Shown in pieces: positions 33,447 through 44,087 of a stretch of DNA of 64,000 nucleotides; the stretch's first letter is position 1, and each line of letters begins with the position of its first letter. Origin of the DNA: Neurospora tetraspora (Eukaryota > Ascomycota > Sordariomycetes > Sordariales > Sordariaceae); contig NW_026944387.1 of assembly GCF_033439725.1 (NCBI RefSeq), positions 434,001 through 498,000 of the forward strand, read 5' to 3'. Both the position numbers and the translations under genes were made by a program. The notes under the pieces are model-generated. The model saw nothing but the letters and a program-made list of their open reading frames with translations, ran no database searches and was not told where the DNA came from.

Positions 33447-33965
33447 CAAGTTCTCCAGTGTCTTCCAGGACTTGTTAAGTTCGTCCGTTCGTTCGTTAGA
33501 ACAGCAATGGTTCAAGGACACCGATACAAATTTGTTACGTCATTTCGGAGGAAATAATCTGGACGAAGGCAGAACTGCGAATGTGGGACAAAGGCGATCT
33601 CAAATTGCAACTAAGATCTTCCTCATGGTCTTTGAGAGACCTTGTCCTGCCCATGACCTTGTCCTTCTTCACGTCACTCTCGTTTTCCTTTTTGGTACAT
33701 GAAACACTGCGACATTTCCAAGCTTTGTTCCAACCGCCCATCCTTCATAAGACTTTTCCTTTTTGTACATGAGGCACTACCAGACATGAAACCTAGCTCT
33801 ATCCCGACCATTACCCTCCTATCAGTGCCCATTTGTCACGAGTCCCATACATGTCCCACCGCTTTCCGAGGCAACCGGGCTTTCCCAGGATTTGGGGAAC
33901 TTGATGCAGTCAGATGCCAGCTGCGCTTCTCTGCCTGACGAGCGGGGCAGCCAGTCTACACGCAT
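33447..33965. other. No supported gene
   Basis: About 0.5 kb with short frames only. Confidence 0.4.
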
Positions 33966-34151
33966 TGTCACAGGGTTAGCCTGTGTCGCATGTGACTGGC
34001 CAATGGCGGCCTCCTGCCGTGGACCCACTAGGGTCCACAGCTGGACTGCCTTCATAAGGCCAGTCTTCTGGTCACTCGTCGACACTCTCCTCCTTTCTCC
34101 TTCGTGCAATTACGCATATTCACATCTACCATCTACCCTTTGCCCATGATA
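33966..34151 (+). mobile_element. LTR fragment, inverted partner of 35878-36118
   Basis: It starts TGTCACAGGGTTAGCC and matches the reverse complement of 35934-36118 over about 185 bp with few differences, then diverges after GCCCATGATA. It is probably a truncated LTR. Confidence 0.65.
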
Positions 34152-34796
34152 ATTGGGTAACTTGGGTACTGTTTGCTGCGATGCCCTGACTGGCCTATAA
34201 TGATAGCACCAGTACAAGGTTGCTACAGTGAACTATGCACTTGTAGCAGAGCGGAGCGGAAGCGGTAGGAAGTACGACAGCAGTGCTGAAGGAAGCAGCA
34301 TAGTTGCAAATACAATAGAAGGATGTTGTAAAAGAGGTCTTAGGGAGAACTCTGCTCTCAAGACAGAAGATTACAGTGGACTCTGCACTGTGAGAAAAGA
34401 CTGTATTGTATTGCTTGAGTTGTGCTTGCTTGCTTAAGGAGTGACTAACTGAAGGAGAGGAGAGGTCTCTATATACATGGACACTAAGCATCTAGAAGCT
34501 TCTGTTGAATCCTATGATGACAAATCAGTCTGGAAGAAATGCTAACCAAGCTATAAGACTCTAGAATACAGTGGCAAAACCTCTTGTATTCTAGTACATT
34601 CTGTGGGGACTGAGTTAACTGATTCCGTAGAAGGAATAGTTCAATCAGCCTTCTATACTACAAAGTAGTACAAGGCAGTTACAAGGCACAGTACTAGCCA
34701 CACGTTAACAGGTACTTTAATATTAAAGTAAGAAAGGCGAGCCGAAGGTTGCTATAGGAAGGAATCCCTTTATAGGAATTCCTTATCTTATTATAA
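34152..34796. other. Unassigned AT-richer sequence
   Basis: Lies between the inverted LTR fragment and the miniature retrotransposon. No gene or clear element end was found. Confidence 0.35.
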
Positions 34797-35323
34797 TGTC
34801 ACAGGGTTGTGACTGCCTATATAGTATGCACTTCGATGTTCGTTGGCAAGCGAACATCGTCCTATCTTTTATAGGTTTGGCCGTGTGGGCATGTGCATCC
34901 CACCCTGTCATAGTATGTTCGCTTACCACGGTGGGAGGTCGTGGGTTCAATCCCAGACATGATATTTTCGAGGGCGGTTTTTTCGTGCTGCTTTCCGTCC
35001 CGCAATGCGGTCTGACACTTTGGGGTTCCGGCGAGAACCTTGGAAACATTCGTACGAAAGACAATGCAACGCAGAAACCGAAATATCAACGGCTTCCCAT
35101 TGGAAAGGGGGATACGTCGCCCTTTCAGGTAGTGCTATATAGGCGCCTTGCATCCATGAGATGCCTCTCGAGTTTCGGCTCTTGCAGAGCCTCTTTTAGG
35201 GGAAGGTAGTGTCACAGGGTTGTGACTGCCTATATAGTATGCACTTCGATGTTCGTTGGCAAGCGAACATCGTCCTATCTTTTATAGGTTTGGCCGTGTG
35301 GGCATGTGCATCCCACCCTGTCA
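34797..35323 (+). mobile_element. Miniature LTR retrotransposon (TRIM-like), 527 bp
   Basis: Two LTRs of 114 bp at 34797-34910 and 35210-35323, identical by eye, begin TGTCACAGGGTTGTGACTGC and end CACCCTGTCA. A purine-rich tract (AGGGGAAGGTAG) sits directly before the right LTR, as a polypurine tract should. The 299-bp interior has no credible coding frame and starts with a tRNA-like stretch (GTCGTGGGTTCAATCCCAGA). Flanks TATAA and TATAT match at four of five bases. The small size, identical LTRs and lack of coding fit a non-autonomous TRIM moved by a related element, possibly the one at 35.9-36.1 kb whose LTR start and post-LTR sequence are similar. Confidence 0.82.
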
Positions 35324-35877
35324 TATATAAACCTACTTTATATAGAGCTATATAACCAGGTAGGTATAGTTAAAGAGTACGTACCTAATAGAATTTTTAT
35401 TTTTTTTAAAAACGTTATTTTAAATTAAAAAATTTTAACGTGTTAGTGATATTCAATACATATAACACTGTATGCTCTACAGTACCGTTAACTACCAACG
35501 TAGTACCAATTATTATTGGGCCAAGGGTGTAGCGCTACTAAGACTACTCTGGTCGGTCCAAATTAGGATAATTAAGGAAGGTACTGTACTCGTCAGTTAG
35601 GTGTAGAGCCTACCCTCTAGGGGTCTCGCTTGCAACTAGCCAACCGACTCTCCTCGTCCCTCTAAGAGTCGGATTTTTTACCTTCGTCTGCCTGCTCAAC
35701 AAGGCCTCTGAGCCGATTATCCTTCGACGTTGACGAGTATGGCCAACTTTGCTTTCGCGTAGAAGAGTTAAGGTCGACATAAAGATGCCCTAGCGTTGAT
35801 GCAAGACTGCGTGGAGGTTCGGGAGTTGTAAGAGCGCTAGTATGGATAAGTCGAAGGCGAAGCTAAGACACCATCTA
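35324..35877 (-). mobile_element. Probable 5' internal fragment of an LTR retrotransposon
   Basis: Read on the minus strand it follows the LTR at 35878-36118. The post-LTR sequence (TAGATGGTGTCTTAGC) resembles that of the miniature element (TAGTATGTTCGCTTACC). A short basic frame could be the beginning of gag. The part next to the miniature element is very AT-rich. It is truncated. Confidence 0.4.
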
Positions 35878-36118
35878 TGACAGAAGATTTAAGGTGAGGA
35901 GGAGAAAAGAGGAAGAGAACTAGATACATGCGTATCACGGGCAAAGGGTAGATGGTAGATGTGAATATGCGTAATTGCACGAAGGAGAAAGGAGGAGAGT
36001 GTCGACGAGTGACCAGAAGACTGGCCTTATGAAGGCAGTCCAGCTGTGGACCCACTAGGGTCCACAGCAGGAAGCCGCCATTAGCCAGTCACATGCGACA
36101 CAGGCTAACCCTGTGACA
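35878..36118 (-). mobile_element. LTR of a truncated retrotransposon
   Basis: Minus-strand LTR, about 241 bp, TGTCACAGGGTTAGCC..TTCTGTCA. Its outer 185 bp match the inverted copy at 33966-34151. The shared 12-bp start with the miniature LTR suggests one family. Confidence 0.6.
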
Positions 36119-36775
36119 CTAATTAAAACTATATACTATTCTATTTATTTGAAATCCCTTTATAAATATATATTATCTATTATGACAGGCTAGGGTGCAT
36201 ATACCAAGTGAGCCAAACTACCAAAAGATAGGCCGATGTTCTGCTTGCAAGGCAGAACACGGAATGCACACTATAAACCAATGTCACTAGATCCTATGAC
36301 ATCTATGCCTTCAGAGTCCTACCGTGCAACTATCTTTTTAGATACAGAAAGACTAGATACTATTTACCTCGTTATTCACCCTTGTCATGGCATGGCTGGA
36401 CAGGTTCCCAGAGGACTGGGCACTGGGCAATGGGAGCCCAGCACAGGGCACCATGACACATCGGATGGAATGAGGCTTATGCTTCTTATCGATAAGCGAG
36501 ACGGATTGGGAAGGCGGCGACGAGTGGCAGTTCTGACTTATATGTCCAGAACCGTGATGCCCTCGTTTGACAGCTTCCTTTTTCCTCTTTACACTTAATA
36601 TTACTTTGATTTGTGCCTTCTAGTCTTGCAGTCCCTATCTCTTGTAGAATCACGCTCTCACACTTTCGATAATATTAGAAAGTACGATGGTTCATCACGG
36701 ATAATAATTGACCCACTTCACCAAAGCTACCTCTAGCTATGATAGGGTTAGTCCTGGTTTACCTGTACCACAACT
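36119..36775. other. No supported gene
   Basis: A 120-codon frame at 36236-36598 has no recognisable features. The rest is promoter-like flank of the next gene. Confidence 0.35.
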
Positions 36776-37657
36776 ATGGCCGCCTTCCTAAACTCCGCCG
36801 ACCGGTATACCCTTTACGATTTGGCCCTCCTTACTAGGGCCGACCGCCCTCAGCCTTGGTAGGCGCTTTTCCTTTCCGCTCTATGCTTCCTATGCTAACC
36901 GTCTGACAGCGCCGTCCGCGATCCGCCTTGTGCCATCTCTTCCTGGGAGGCCGCGAGCGCCGTCGTGAACCTGCCCCCCAACACCACCGGCGCCACCATG
37001 GTCCTGGCCGCCGGCCACTTCGTCTGTACCCAGCAAGGTCCGTCAGGTTCCTATTCCTTTTTCATGAGTATTAGCGCTAACGAAACCATTTCTCCAGGCA
37101 ACAACACGTATTCGGCGTGTCCCGAAACTCTGAACCGGCGCCTCTGCGATTTCCCTCCGGTCCTCCATGATCGTGTGGTCGCGTTTTAGAGAAACGTGAT
37201 CGCCGTTCACGCGGGAGATATGGATGACATCGCGCCCGCCCTCGTTGTCGCCTTCCGTGATTCCGCCAATGCCCTGATGGCTGGAATCCACATCGTTTGC
37301 GAGCGCCTTTACATTTTTCCTCTGGTGCCTTCCGAGCTGCATAGCCGCCGCCTCAACGAGTGGATGGAGCGCTACGACTTTCGTCGTCCTGCCAATGGTC
37401 GCCCTGCTGGTTGGGTTGCCCCCGCTGCTGTTCTTACTCTCGACGGCGAGCAGTTCGACGCTGTGGCTCCCGCTCCCCTGGCGGCTCCCGCTGCCCCTGT
37501 GGATGCGGTCGGTCTGGCTGATGTCCTCCAGGTTGTGAATTCGGTGCACGCTGATGTTCGCCGTTTGCTGCCCGCCGAGGTATCCCCTCAGCCCCACGAT
37601 GGGAACGCGCTGGCGTTGGCGGTCAACAATGCGATGATGGACATTGGTGAGATTTGA
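36776..37657 (+). CDS. Paralogue 2: three-exon gene with in-frame TAG next to an amber-reading tRNA
   Basis: Exons are 36776-36858, 36910-37037 and 37098-37657, with introns GTAGGC..ACAG and GTCCGT..CCAG. They encode 257 codons ending in TGA, with TAG at codon 101 (37187-37189). Exon 1 length (83 nt), intron phases (2, 1), the motifs R-x-PPCA and C-x2-T-x3-R-x-CD-x-PP and the TAG position nine residues after PP are the same as at 28247, although overall identity is low. The frame stays open for 155 codons after TAG (DMDDIAPALVVAFRDSAN, LHSRRLNEWMERYDF, an Ala/Pro linker, then ADVLQVVNSVHADVRRLL). Function is unknown; the Cys pattern hints at a degenerate zinc-binding region. A CTA-anticodon tRNA starts 12 nt after the stop. 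It may be expressed by readthrough, or decayed by RIP. Confidence 0.62.
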
Positions 37658-37669
37658 GTCTGGATTGTT

Positions 37670-37741
37670 TGTTAATGGGCGCGGCGGTCGCGCGCGAGAG
37701 TCTAGCTCTTGAGAAGATGGGTTCGACTCCCATATTGACGC
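37670..37741 (+). tRNA. tRNA with anticodon CTA (amber-reading), canonical cloverleaf
   Basis: All arms fold in standard lengths: acceptor TGTTAAT/ATTGACG (two G-T pairs), D arm GCGC-GGCGGTC-GCGC, anticodon arm CGAGA-GTCTAGC-TCTTG with T33, CTA at 37702-37704 and G37, five-base variable loop, T arm ATGGG-TTCGACT-CCCAT. The B box GGTTCGACTCC matches consensus. Weak points: position 8 is G instead of T, the A box is poor, and no T4 run follows within 70 bp. It has the same position and spacing as the tRNA-like sequence at 29304. Confidence 0.65.
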
Positions 37742-38159
37742 ACAACCGCAGACTCGGAAACCGTCAGCGCCGCCTCCCCACTACCGTAATGCCTCCGTCA
37801 GAACGATATTTAGGTGGTGATGCTGAAGGGTATCACGTGAGGATATCGATAACAGTGATAAGATAACGACTGTGATTACGAAATGTGGGGTTGTTGTTGT
37901 TGTTGTTGTTGTTATTTTTAACGTCTACTTCCGCCTCCCGTAGGGCATGAGACGTGCCACATCGGTGAGTCTAGCGTACAAAACTGTCCACCAAAAACCA
38001 TTAATCCGAGGGCAACCCAAGGCCTATTGCCAGTGTAAATCACGTGTTGCCCATAGCGTAAACGCGGCCCAACACCTCCAATCGAATCGCCCAGTGAGCG
38101 AGTCGCCAGTATATGGCGGGACCCGTAGAACAAAGGAAAAGACAGAAGAAAGGGCAAAA

Positions 38160-41100
38160 TCACTCCTCCCCGCTCTCGCTCTCGCTCTCGCTCTCCTCCT
38201 CCCGCAGGGCCTCCTCCCGTCTCCTTACACGGTGGACTAGCCTGTCCAAGTCCACCGTAACCCTCTCGATGTCGTGGCCGTGGCCAACCTCCACCCCTTC
38301 GCCCCGTAAAAACCCCGTAAGATTGTCAGCAGTGCCTCCGTTGTCGATGTGCTGTTGCCAGAGTGACTGGCGCCATGCCTTTCTCGTGCAAGTCCACGAA
38401 AAGAAGTGCGAGGTCTGGATCCTAGCGATGAAGTGCTGCCAGTAGATACCGATAGCAAGGGAGAGATTCCTCCGCGTAGTCGCCTCGCCTGTGACCGGGG
38501 AGACCGCGTACGCCTTCCTGCAGAAGAAAGGGTGGAAGGGGTTCTTCCAGCTTCCACAACAGCATGTGAGCAAGGCGTCTTCGTGCTCGAAGCGCTCGTG
38601 GTAGTCCTTGAAATCCCCATGGCCTGATCTAGCTGCCAGAAGGTGGTGCAGGGAGCGTCTGTCCAACTCTTTTAGTTCGTCGTTAGGCTTGATAGAGACA
38701 CCCAGCCGGTAGTCTGCATACGACTCTGGCTTGTTCGCGGCCCACCATGCCTTGAAATCCGTACGCGCCTCCCTCTTAGCAAGCCGCCTTGAATGCGCAA
38801 GGGTAGCCAAGCCTTCATTGACTACCTCTCCTCCTTCAGCGCCCGCCTTAGCGAGCTCGTCAGCAATCTCGTTGCCCGTGATGCCCTTGTGGCCAGGAAC
38901 CCAGCGGACGCCCACCAGACTGGGGCCATAGCCCTTGCGGGTGGCGCGGAAATCGAGGAAAGCCGCTTGTGACGACGCAGCTGGGGTTCCCCGGAGTCCT
39001 CTAATGACGGACGTGTTATCAAGGCATACCGTAATGCGTGGCCGGGCCTGTGCCTCCGGAAAGAGCGCCACCGCGGCCTTGAGACCATGCCGCGCTCCTT
39101 CCGCCTCCGCATCAAAGACTTCTGCATATTCTAATTGACCGCATCCACGGCCAAGTTCTGTCTGCCCCTGGAAGATTACGTAGCCAAAGCCTACGCACTC
39201 GCCCTCTGGTCTTTCTTCTTCGGCGTCCGGGTCCTCCGCGTGCGCTGGAAGGTCCATCTGCTTAGCTATCATAGAGCCGTCGGTGTAAACGACGACCTCC
39301 GAGGGATCTAGCTGGAGAAGCCATTCTTTGAAATCCTTGGCAGCCCTGACCTTAGACGTGGGCGCTGGATCCTTGTGCGTGTTTCCGTTATAGACGGGCG
39401 GCTGTAGAATCGGCCGTGGGAAAGGCAAGGCGTGTTGGGCAGCCGTCTGTAGCGTTGTAGGGCGGCGGGGCAGGCAGTGCGGCGTCACTGGGGAATCCGA
39501 AAGACGCGGGACGAGCGGGTGGGCGGGATCTAAGGTGAGGAGGCGCACAGCGTGCCGCCGGCGGGCCGCTTCCAGAAGAAGGGGGACGGGGGGCAGGCTA
39601 GCTTCGCGGTAGAGAATGGCAAGGCGCGTCGTTCTCCATACCGGTAAGCTGGCGCGGATGGCAGTGTTAACCGCCGTCTGCACTTTATGGACGAGGTCCG
39701 TCAGTCCATTGTTAACAAGCGGAAACTCCCCTTGTTTACGGTGAAGGGCGTGCTTCTTATGGCCTGGCCACCAGATTTCAGAGCCAAATAGGGCCTTTGG
39801 CAGGACGACAGCCTTCATAGCCTTCACCATGGAGCCTGGAGGAGCGCCGTGGTAGACTCTGTTAAGACCGCGTATGTGGCGGACTACCTGCTTGGCGGAG
39901 GCGAGCCTGTGCTCAATGTGGTGCTTCCAGTTCAGCTTGCTGTGGAGCCAAATCCCCAGCCAACGCATTGCCGGCTGTGCTGCCACCTCGACTCCTCCGT
40001 GCGTAATGGTAGGGAAAGGCGCAATTTGTCTTTTCCTGGAGAAAAACTGAATTTCGGTCTTGTCCGGCGAGAAATCGACGGCGTTGTCCACTCCCCATCG
40101 GACCATGGCGTTCAACTCTCGTTGGGCCTTCTCTGCAACCTCTTCGTTCGAAGAGCCAGTAACAAGGACTGCACAGTCGTCTGCATATCCAAAATGCTGC
40201 GCTTCGCTCTCCCCGAGGCGATGGACCGGTTCTGTGTAGAGCAGGTAGATGATTGGCGAGGCAGGTGAGCCCTGAGGGAGCCCGCATCTAAGACGGCGCA
40301 TAGGAGTAGTCACCCCCGAGTATCGAACGCAGGCCATACGGTCCGTCATAAAAGACTCCACCCAGCGGACCACGCAGTCTGGCCACCCTTGCTCCCGCAA
40401 ACGTAAAACTAGCCTATTCACTAGGACGGCATCAAAGGCACCTTTGACATCCACAGCTACTAGTGCAGCAACGAGTCCCTTGTCGAGTACAACTTCGATG
40501 TCGTGGACCAGAGCTTCCACAATATCGACAGCCGAACGCCTTGGGAGGGCACCAGCCTGCTGGGGATTTAAGACCCCGTTAGAAATAGCCGTCCAAGCGA
40601 TCCGCCTACCAATAAGGCGTTCAATGCCTTTTCCAAGGCAGGACAGGAGTGAGATGGGCCGCCATCCCTTGGCCGTCGTTTGATCTTTCCCCGGTTTCGG
40701 TATCATAACCACTTCCGCCTGTCGGAAGACTTGGGGGTGGTAGCCGGTAGCGACGCAGCCCTGATAGAGCTGCTGGACAGAGTCTTTAATAAATTCCCAG
40801 GATGCTTTTAGCATACGGACCGTAATGCCATCGGAGCCGGGGGACGTATTGCCAGTACCGCAAAGGGTTTTGTAGACTTCGTCCGCGTGGACGACGGACG
40901 ACCAGGGTAGGCGACGGCGTGATACCGTGGGTACCCAGCCAGTTTCGAGGTCTTCGTCTTCGCTGTTCCTTTCTAGCAGGGCCGTGCGGAGGGCCTCCGC
41001 CTTGGCCTCTGGCTCAATAACCGTCTGCCCGTTGATGACTAGCGGGGGGGCCTCCATTCGGTCGCGGGGCTTGTGCCACGCCACGATCCGATAGATGTCC

Positions 41101-42183
41101 TTGTCGTCTTGCGCCTTAGTAATAACGTCGTCGAAAAACAACTGCTTTGCTTCTCTGACTACCCTCTTAAACTCCTGCCGAAGCGCTCCTATCCGTTGGG
41201 GGATGGGATTCGGGTTGTTGTGCCGATAGTTGCGGAACATTCTAGATGCATGCGCACACGTCTTATTCCACCACTTTGCGTTCCTCTCAGGTCTCGAAGG
41301 CCTGCAGGTGATTTGGAGGGCCTCTGTAAGGACGTTGCAGAGGGCCTCGGCGAGCTCGTCGAGCCTTTCGGGAGAGTCCTCGCCTGTAGGGAGGAGCGGG
41401 ACCAAACCCATGAGAAAGGAGACATTTTCAGCATAAAGCTTAATAGCCTCTGGGTCTTCCCGAAGGACTAGTCGACGGCGGGGAGGCATTACCGGCTGGG
41501 TAGGGATGTCTGTAATACAGACCTGGTGATCAGAACCGCAGTCTAATTCCGGAGCGACCCTTGTTGAGCAAAGGGGAATATTCGTAAAAGTGAGGTCGAT
41601 GGTATTTCCACGATTATGAGTAGGAATGCCGGGCACCGTCAGTAAATCGAGGTCGTGCTCTACAACGTAGTCAACAATGCGCGTGGCGCCCTCTGACGTC
41701 TCTGCGCCAGGTTGCCAGGTGTGGTGTTTAGCATTGAAGTCGCCAGCAAGGAGTGTCTTGGCTGTTGGTTGCCAATTCTGAAGAGTTTCAAGGGCAGAAA
41801 ACGTCATCGGATCGTCGGTAGATATTAACGAAGGTGATTCCTTGCGTCTTTACCCACAGAAGATCCCTTGTAGACCCGAGAGTATACCCCCCGGCTGCCA
41901 TATCCTTACGAACGTAGGTGGCTACGCGTGGGTGGGTGGCTGCTTCCTCTGTCCATGTGCGGACAGGAGTGTAAAGAGCGTAAAGGGGGTGCCCAGGAAT
42001 ACCAAAGCGGCCCTCGTAGAACCACGCCCGTGGCTCTTGGATCATAATTACGTCCGCTCCAGCCTCACTAGCAGCTTGGAGGGCAATTTCGTGCGTATCT
42101 CGTGCTCGTGCTACGTTAGCCTGAAAGATACGTAGTCTAGAATTGTTCAGGCTATTACGAGAGGGGGTCGAGTGTCTACTCAT
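38160..42183 (-). pseudogene. LINE ORF2: endonuclease, reverse transcriptase, RNase H; one frameshift
   Basis: It starts at 42183 and is broken by a one-base shift near 41800-41820; the remaining frame from 41807 is 1215 residues. The first 131 residues begin the apurinic-type endonuclease (LRIFQANVARARD, VIMIQEPRAW). Its second half (LLAGDFNAKHHTW, CGSDHQV) follows the shift. The reverse transcriptase has AVDVKGAFDAV, GLPQGSPASPIIYLLY and FGYADDCAVLV, all catalytic acids present. The RNase H domain has VVVYTDGS and GNEIADELAKAG. The C terminus is Ser/Glu-rich. Apart from the shift it looks functional. A sequencing error could explain the shift. Confidence 0.85.
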
Positions 42184-43745
42184 AGGCCAGCGGCCCTCCT
42201 GGAGGGCGTTTTATAGCGGTTGGAGCGGCGGACTGCGGCGTCGGAGGACGAGTCCTCGCTCAACTGGACCTCTATCATATCCTCATCAGCTGAAGGCTGG
42301 GTCTGGTCAGGGCTGTCGGAATTCTCGGGGCTGGAGGGGGCGGAGCTGTAGCTGGGCAGCTCGCCGGAAGACGTGGCAGTGTCTTCCTGGCTATCGGGGG
42401 GAGCGGGGCGGTCATGTGCCTTGGAGAAAAGGTCACCGCCGTCGCGGCGAATCTTCTTCCGTTGTTGAGGGGTCGGGCGGATGACGGTATCTCCTTGGCG
42501 CCTTGGGCGCATGGGACACTCGGCGTGGGTAGACTTGAAGGGGCCACGGCAGTTGGCGCATTGAATGTGACGGTCACACTTACCGTGGGCATTCTGTCCG
42601 CATTGTGGGCATTTAGCAGCGCGAGCGCACCCTCTACGGCCATGCCACTCAAAGCATTCTGTACACTGGTCCAGCGGGCGGCGTTTCTGGACGAGGCGGC
42701 TACTGTTGCTCACGTCGAAGAGGCGGAAGGGGGAGACAGGCCTGTCAAAGGAGATAAGCCAGGTTGCATAGGCCTCGCCAGGTTGATAGTACTGGGAGGG
42801 ACGGAGGGCGACAGGCTCTTGGCCGGTTTGGACGAGGACCTCGTCCTTAATGGCAGTTGTAGTGTCGATAGGGACGATACCGATCCGCATCGTCATGGGC
42901 ACATTCTGGACGGCGTAGGTGACCCATTTCTTGGGCACTTCGACTTGGACGCAGCCAAAACGGGCACCAATCTCATCTTTGTGGGCCAGGAGGGTCTGGC
43001 GGACAGCGTCGTCTTTGGGCACGAGGGCAAAGCCAGAGGGGACCTTATGGCAGCCAGGGATATCAGTAGGGGCGAGTCGAAGAAGAGACTGAACCTCCTT
43101 GCGAATGGCGAAGGCGTCGTTGTTGGCGAAAGGGGAGTCCCTATCTAGTCGGAGAAAGACGCGGCCGTCACTTTGGGGCAGCGTAGCCTTACGGGTGGGG
43201 CTGGAGTGGGAGCGGGAAGTAGAGCGGGAGGCGGGAGTGGAATCCGCACCGCGGGCGGCAGCTTCTGCAAAGGAAATGGGCCCCTTCCCTTTGCTTGTCG
43301 GGGCGGAGGAAGTAGAAACCTTCTTGCCTGCTGGGGCGGTGGAGTCCGGGGTAAGCGAGAGCAGTGAAGAAGCAGAACTTTTCTGCAGGGCAGTGGTGAT
43401 AGTCCTTGCGAGGTGGTCAGCTTCACGTGCGTGGGCTGGCGAGACTACGGAGAGGCGGGCGAGTTCGGTGTCGAGGAAGGCGGCGAAGGAGCGGTAGACC
43501 TCCGCTTTGGCGAGAGCTTCAGAGATGAGGGTCCCGGCGAGGGACGTGAGGGGGCCGGAAGCAGCAGGGGAGGCGGTGGAGGCGTGGGCGTGACGGACTT
43601 CCTCGTCTGCAGTCCGAGCTCTCTTGGCCGACTGCGCCGTCTTGGGGGGCGGGGGCGGGACGCAAAGGGTGTCCGGCAGAGGGGTAACCGGCATCATAGC
43701 CGGCGGTGACGGTTTGGGGGCCCCAGGGGGCGAAGGCGTAGACAT
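42180..43745 (-). CDS. LINE ORF1: nucleic-acid-binding protein with zinc knuckles
   Basis: 521 residues, ATG at 43745. The N-terminal half is Pro/Ser/Ala-rich. A central folded region (FLRLDRDSPFANNDAFAIRK, KKWVTYAVQNVPMTMRIG) is followed by three Cys/His clusters near residues 375-430 (CTECFEWHGRRGC, CPQCGQNAHGKC, CANCRGPFKSTHAEC), as in ORF1 of Tad-type elements. The C terminus is acidic. Its TGA stop overlaps the ATG of ORF2 as ATGA, suggesting coupled translation of ORF2. It binds the element RNA by family analogy. Confidence 0.88.
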   Translation of the reverse strand: MSTPSPPGAPKPSPPAMMPVTPLPDTLCVPPPPPKTAQSAKRARTADEEVRHAHASTASPAASGPLTSLAGTLISEALAKAEVYRSFAAFLDTELARLSVVSPAHAREADHLARTITTALQKSSASSLLSLTPDSTAPAGKKVSTSSAPTSKGKGPISFAEAAARGADSTPASRSTSRSHSSPTRKATLPQSDGRVFLRLDRDSPFANNDAFAIRKEVQSLLRLAPTDIPGCHKVPSGFALVPKDDAVRQTLLAHKDEIGARFGCVQVEVPKKWVTYAVQNVPMTMRIGIVPIDTTTAIKDEVLVQTGQEPVALRPSQYYQPGEAYATWLISFDRPVSPFRLFDVSNSSRLVQKRRPLDQCTECFEWHGRRGCARAAKCPQCGQNAHGKCDRHIQCANCRGPFKSTHAECPMRPRRQGDTVIRPTPQQRKKIRRDGGDLFSKAHDRPAPPDSQEDTATSSGELPSYSSAPSSPENSDSPDQTQPSADEDMIEVQLSEDSSSDAAVRRSNRYKTPSRRAAGL

Positions 43746-44087
43746 TTCGTCGTCGTGGTTGTTGAGATATCGACCGTGAAAACGGCGACCTTGGTGGTGT
43801 TAAGGATTTTGCGGGCAACCTAGCGTTAACACTAACACTTGGCGTACATAGTATGTACAGACAACGGGATCGGCCCGGGGATGACGATATACACACATAC
43901 AACACAAGCTTAAGGGAACGAGAGTATCTACAGCAAAATCAGTGGAATATTTGCGACGTCGGTGACGATGGGGACTTGTTAATTTATTAAGTCACTGAGT
44001 GTTAAGGCTTGGTACAGATTTAGTTTGGAAGATGTGACAGCACCAGAGAGGTACGGTTATGGTCGTGACAGGACTTGGGTCGAGATA

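Larger units (their letters stand above)
37891..43800 (-). mobile_element. Tad-like non-LTR retrotransposon (LINE), nearly complete
   Basis: On the minus strand this reads ORF1, then ORF2, then a 3' untranslated region ending in an (AAC)n tail, seen as TTG repeats at 37891-37913. The right (5') end is not exactly visible; it lies beyond 43745. ORF1 has zinc knuckles. ORF2 has endonuclease, reverse transcriptase and RNase H. The composition is GC-rich and hardly mutated, unlike the copia element at 55-60 kb, which suggests recent arrival. Confidence 0.85.

Noticed and set aside
34911-34985. A complete tRNA gene after the left LTR of the miniature element
   Set aside because: Only a T-arm-like motif is present; T stem and anticodon arm do not pair properly, so it is not called as a tRNA.
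36236-36598. 120-codon frame upstream of paralogue 2
   Set aside because: No domain, no splice signals and ordinary length for chance at this composition.
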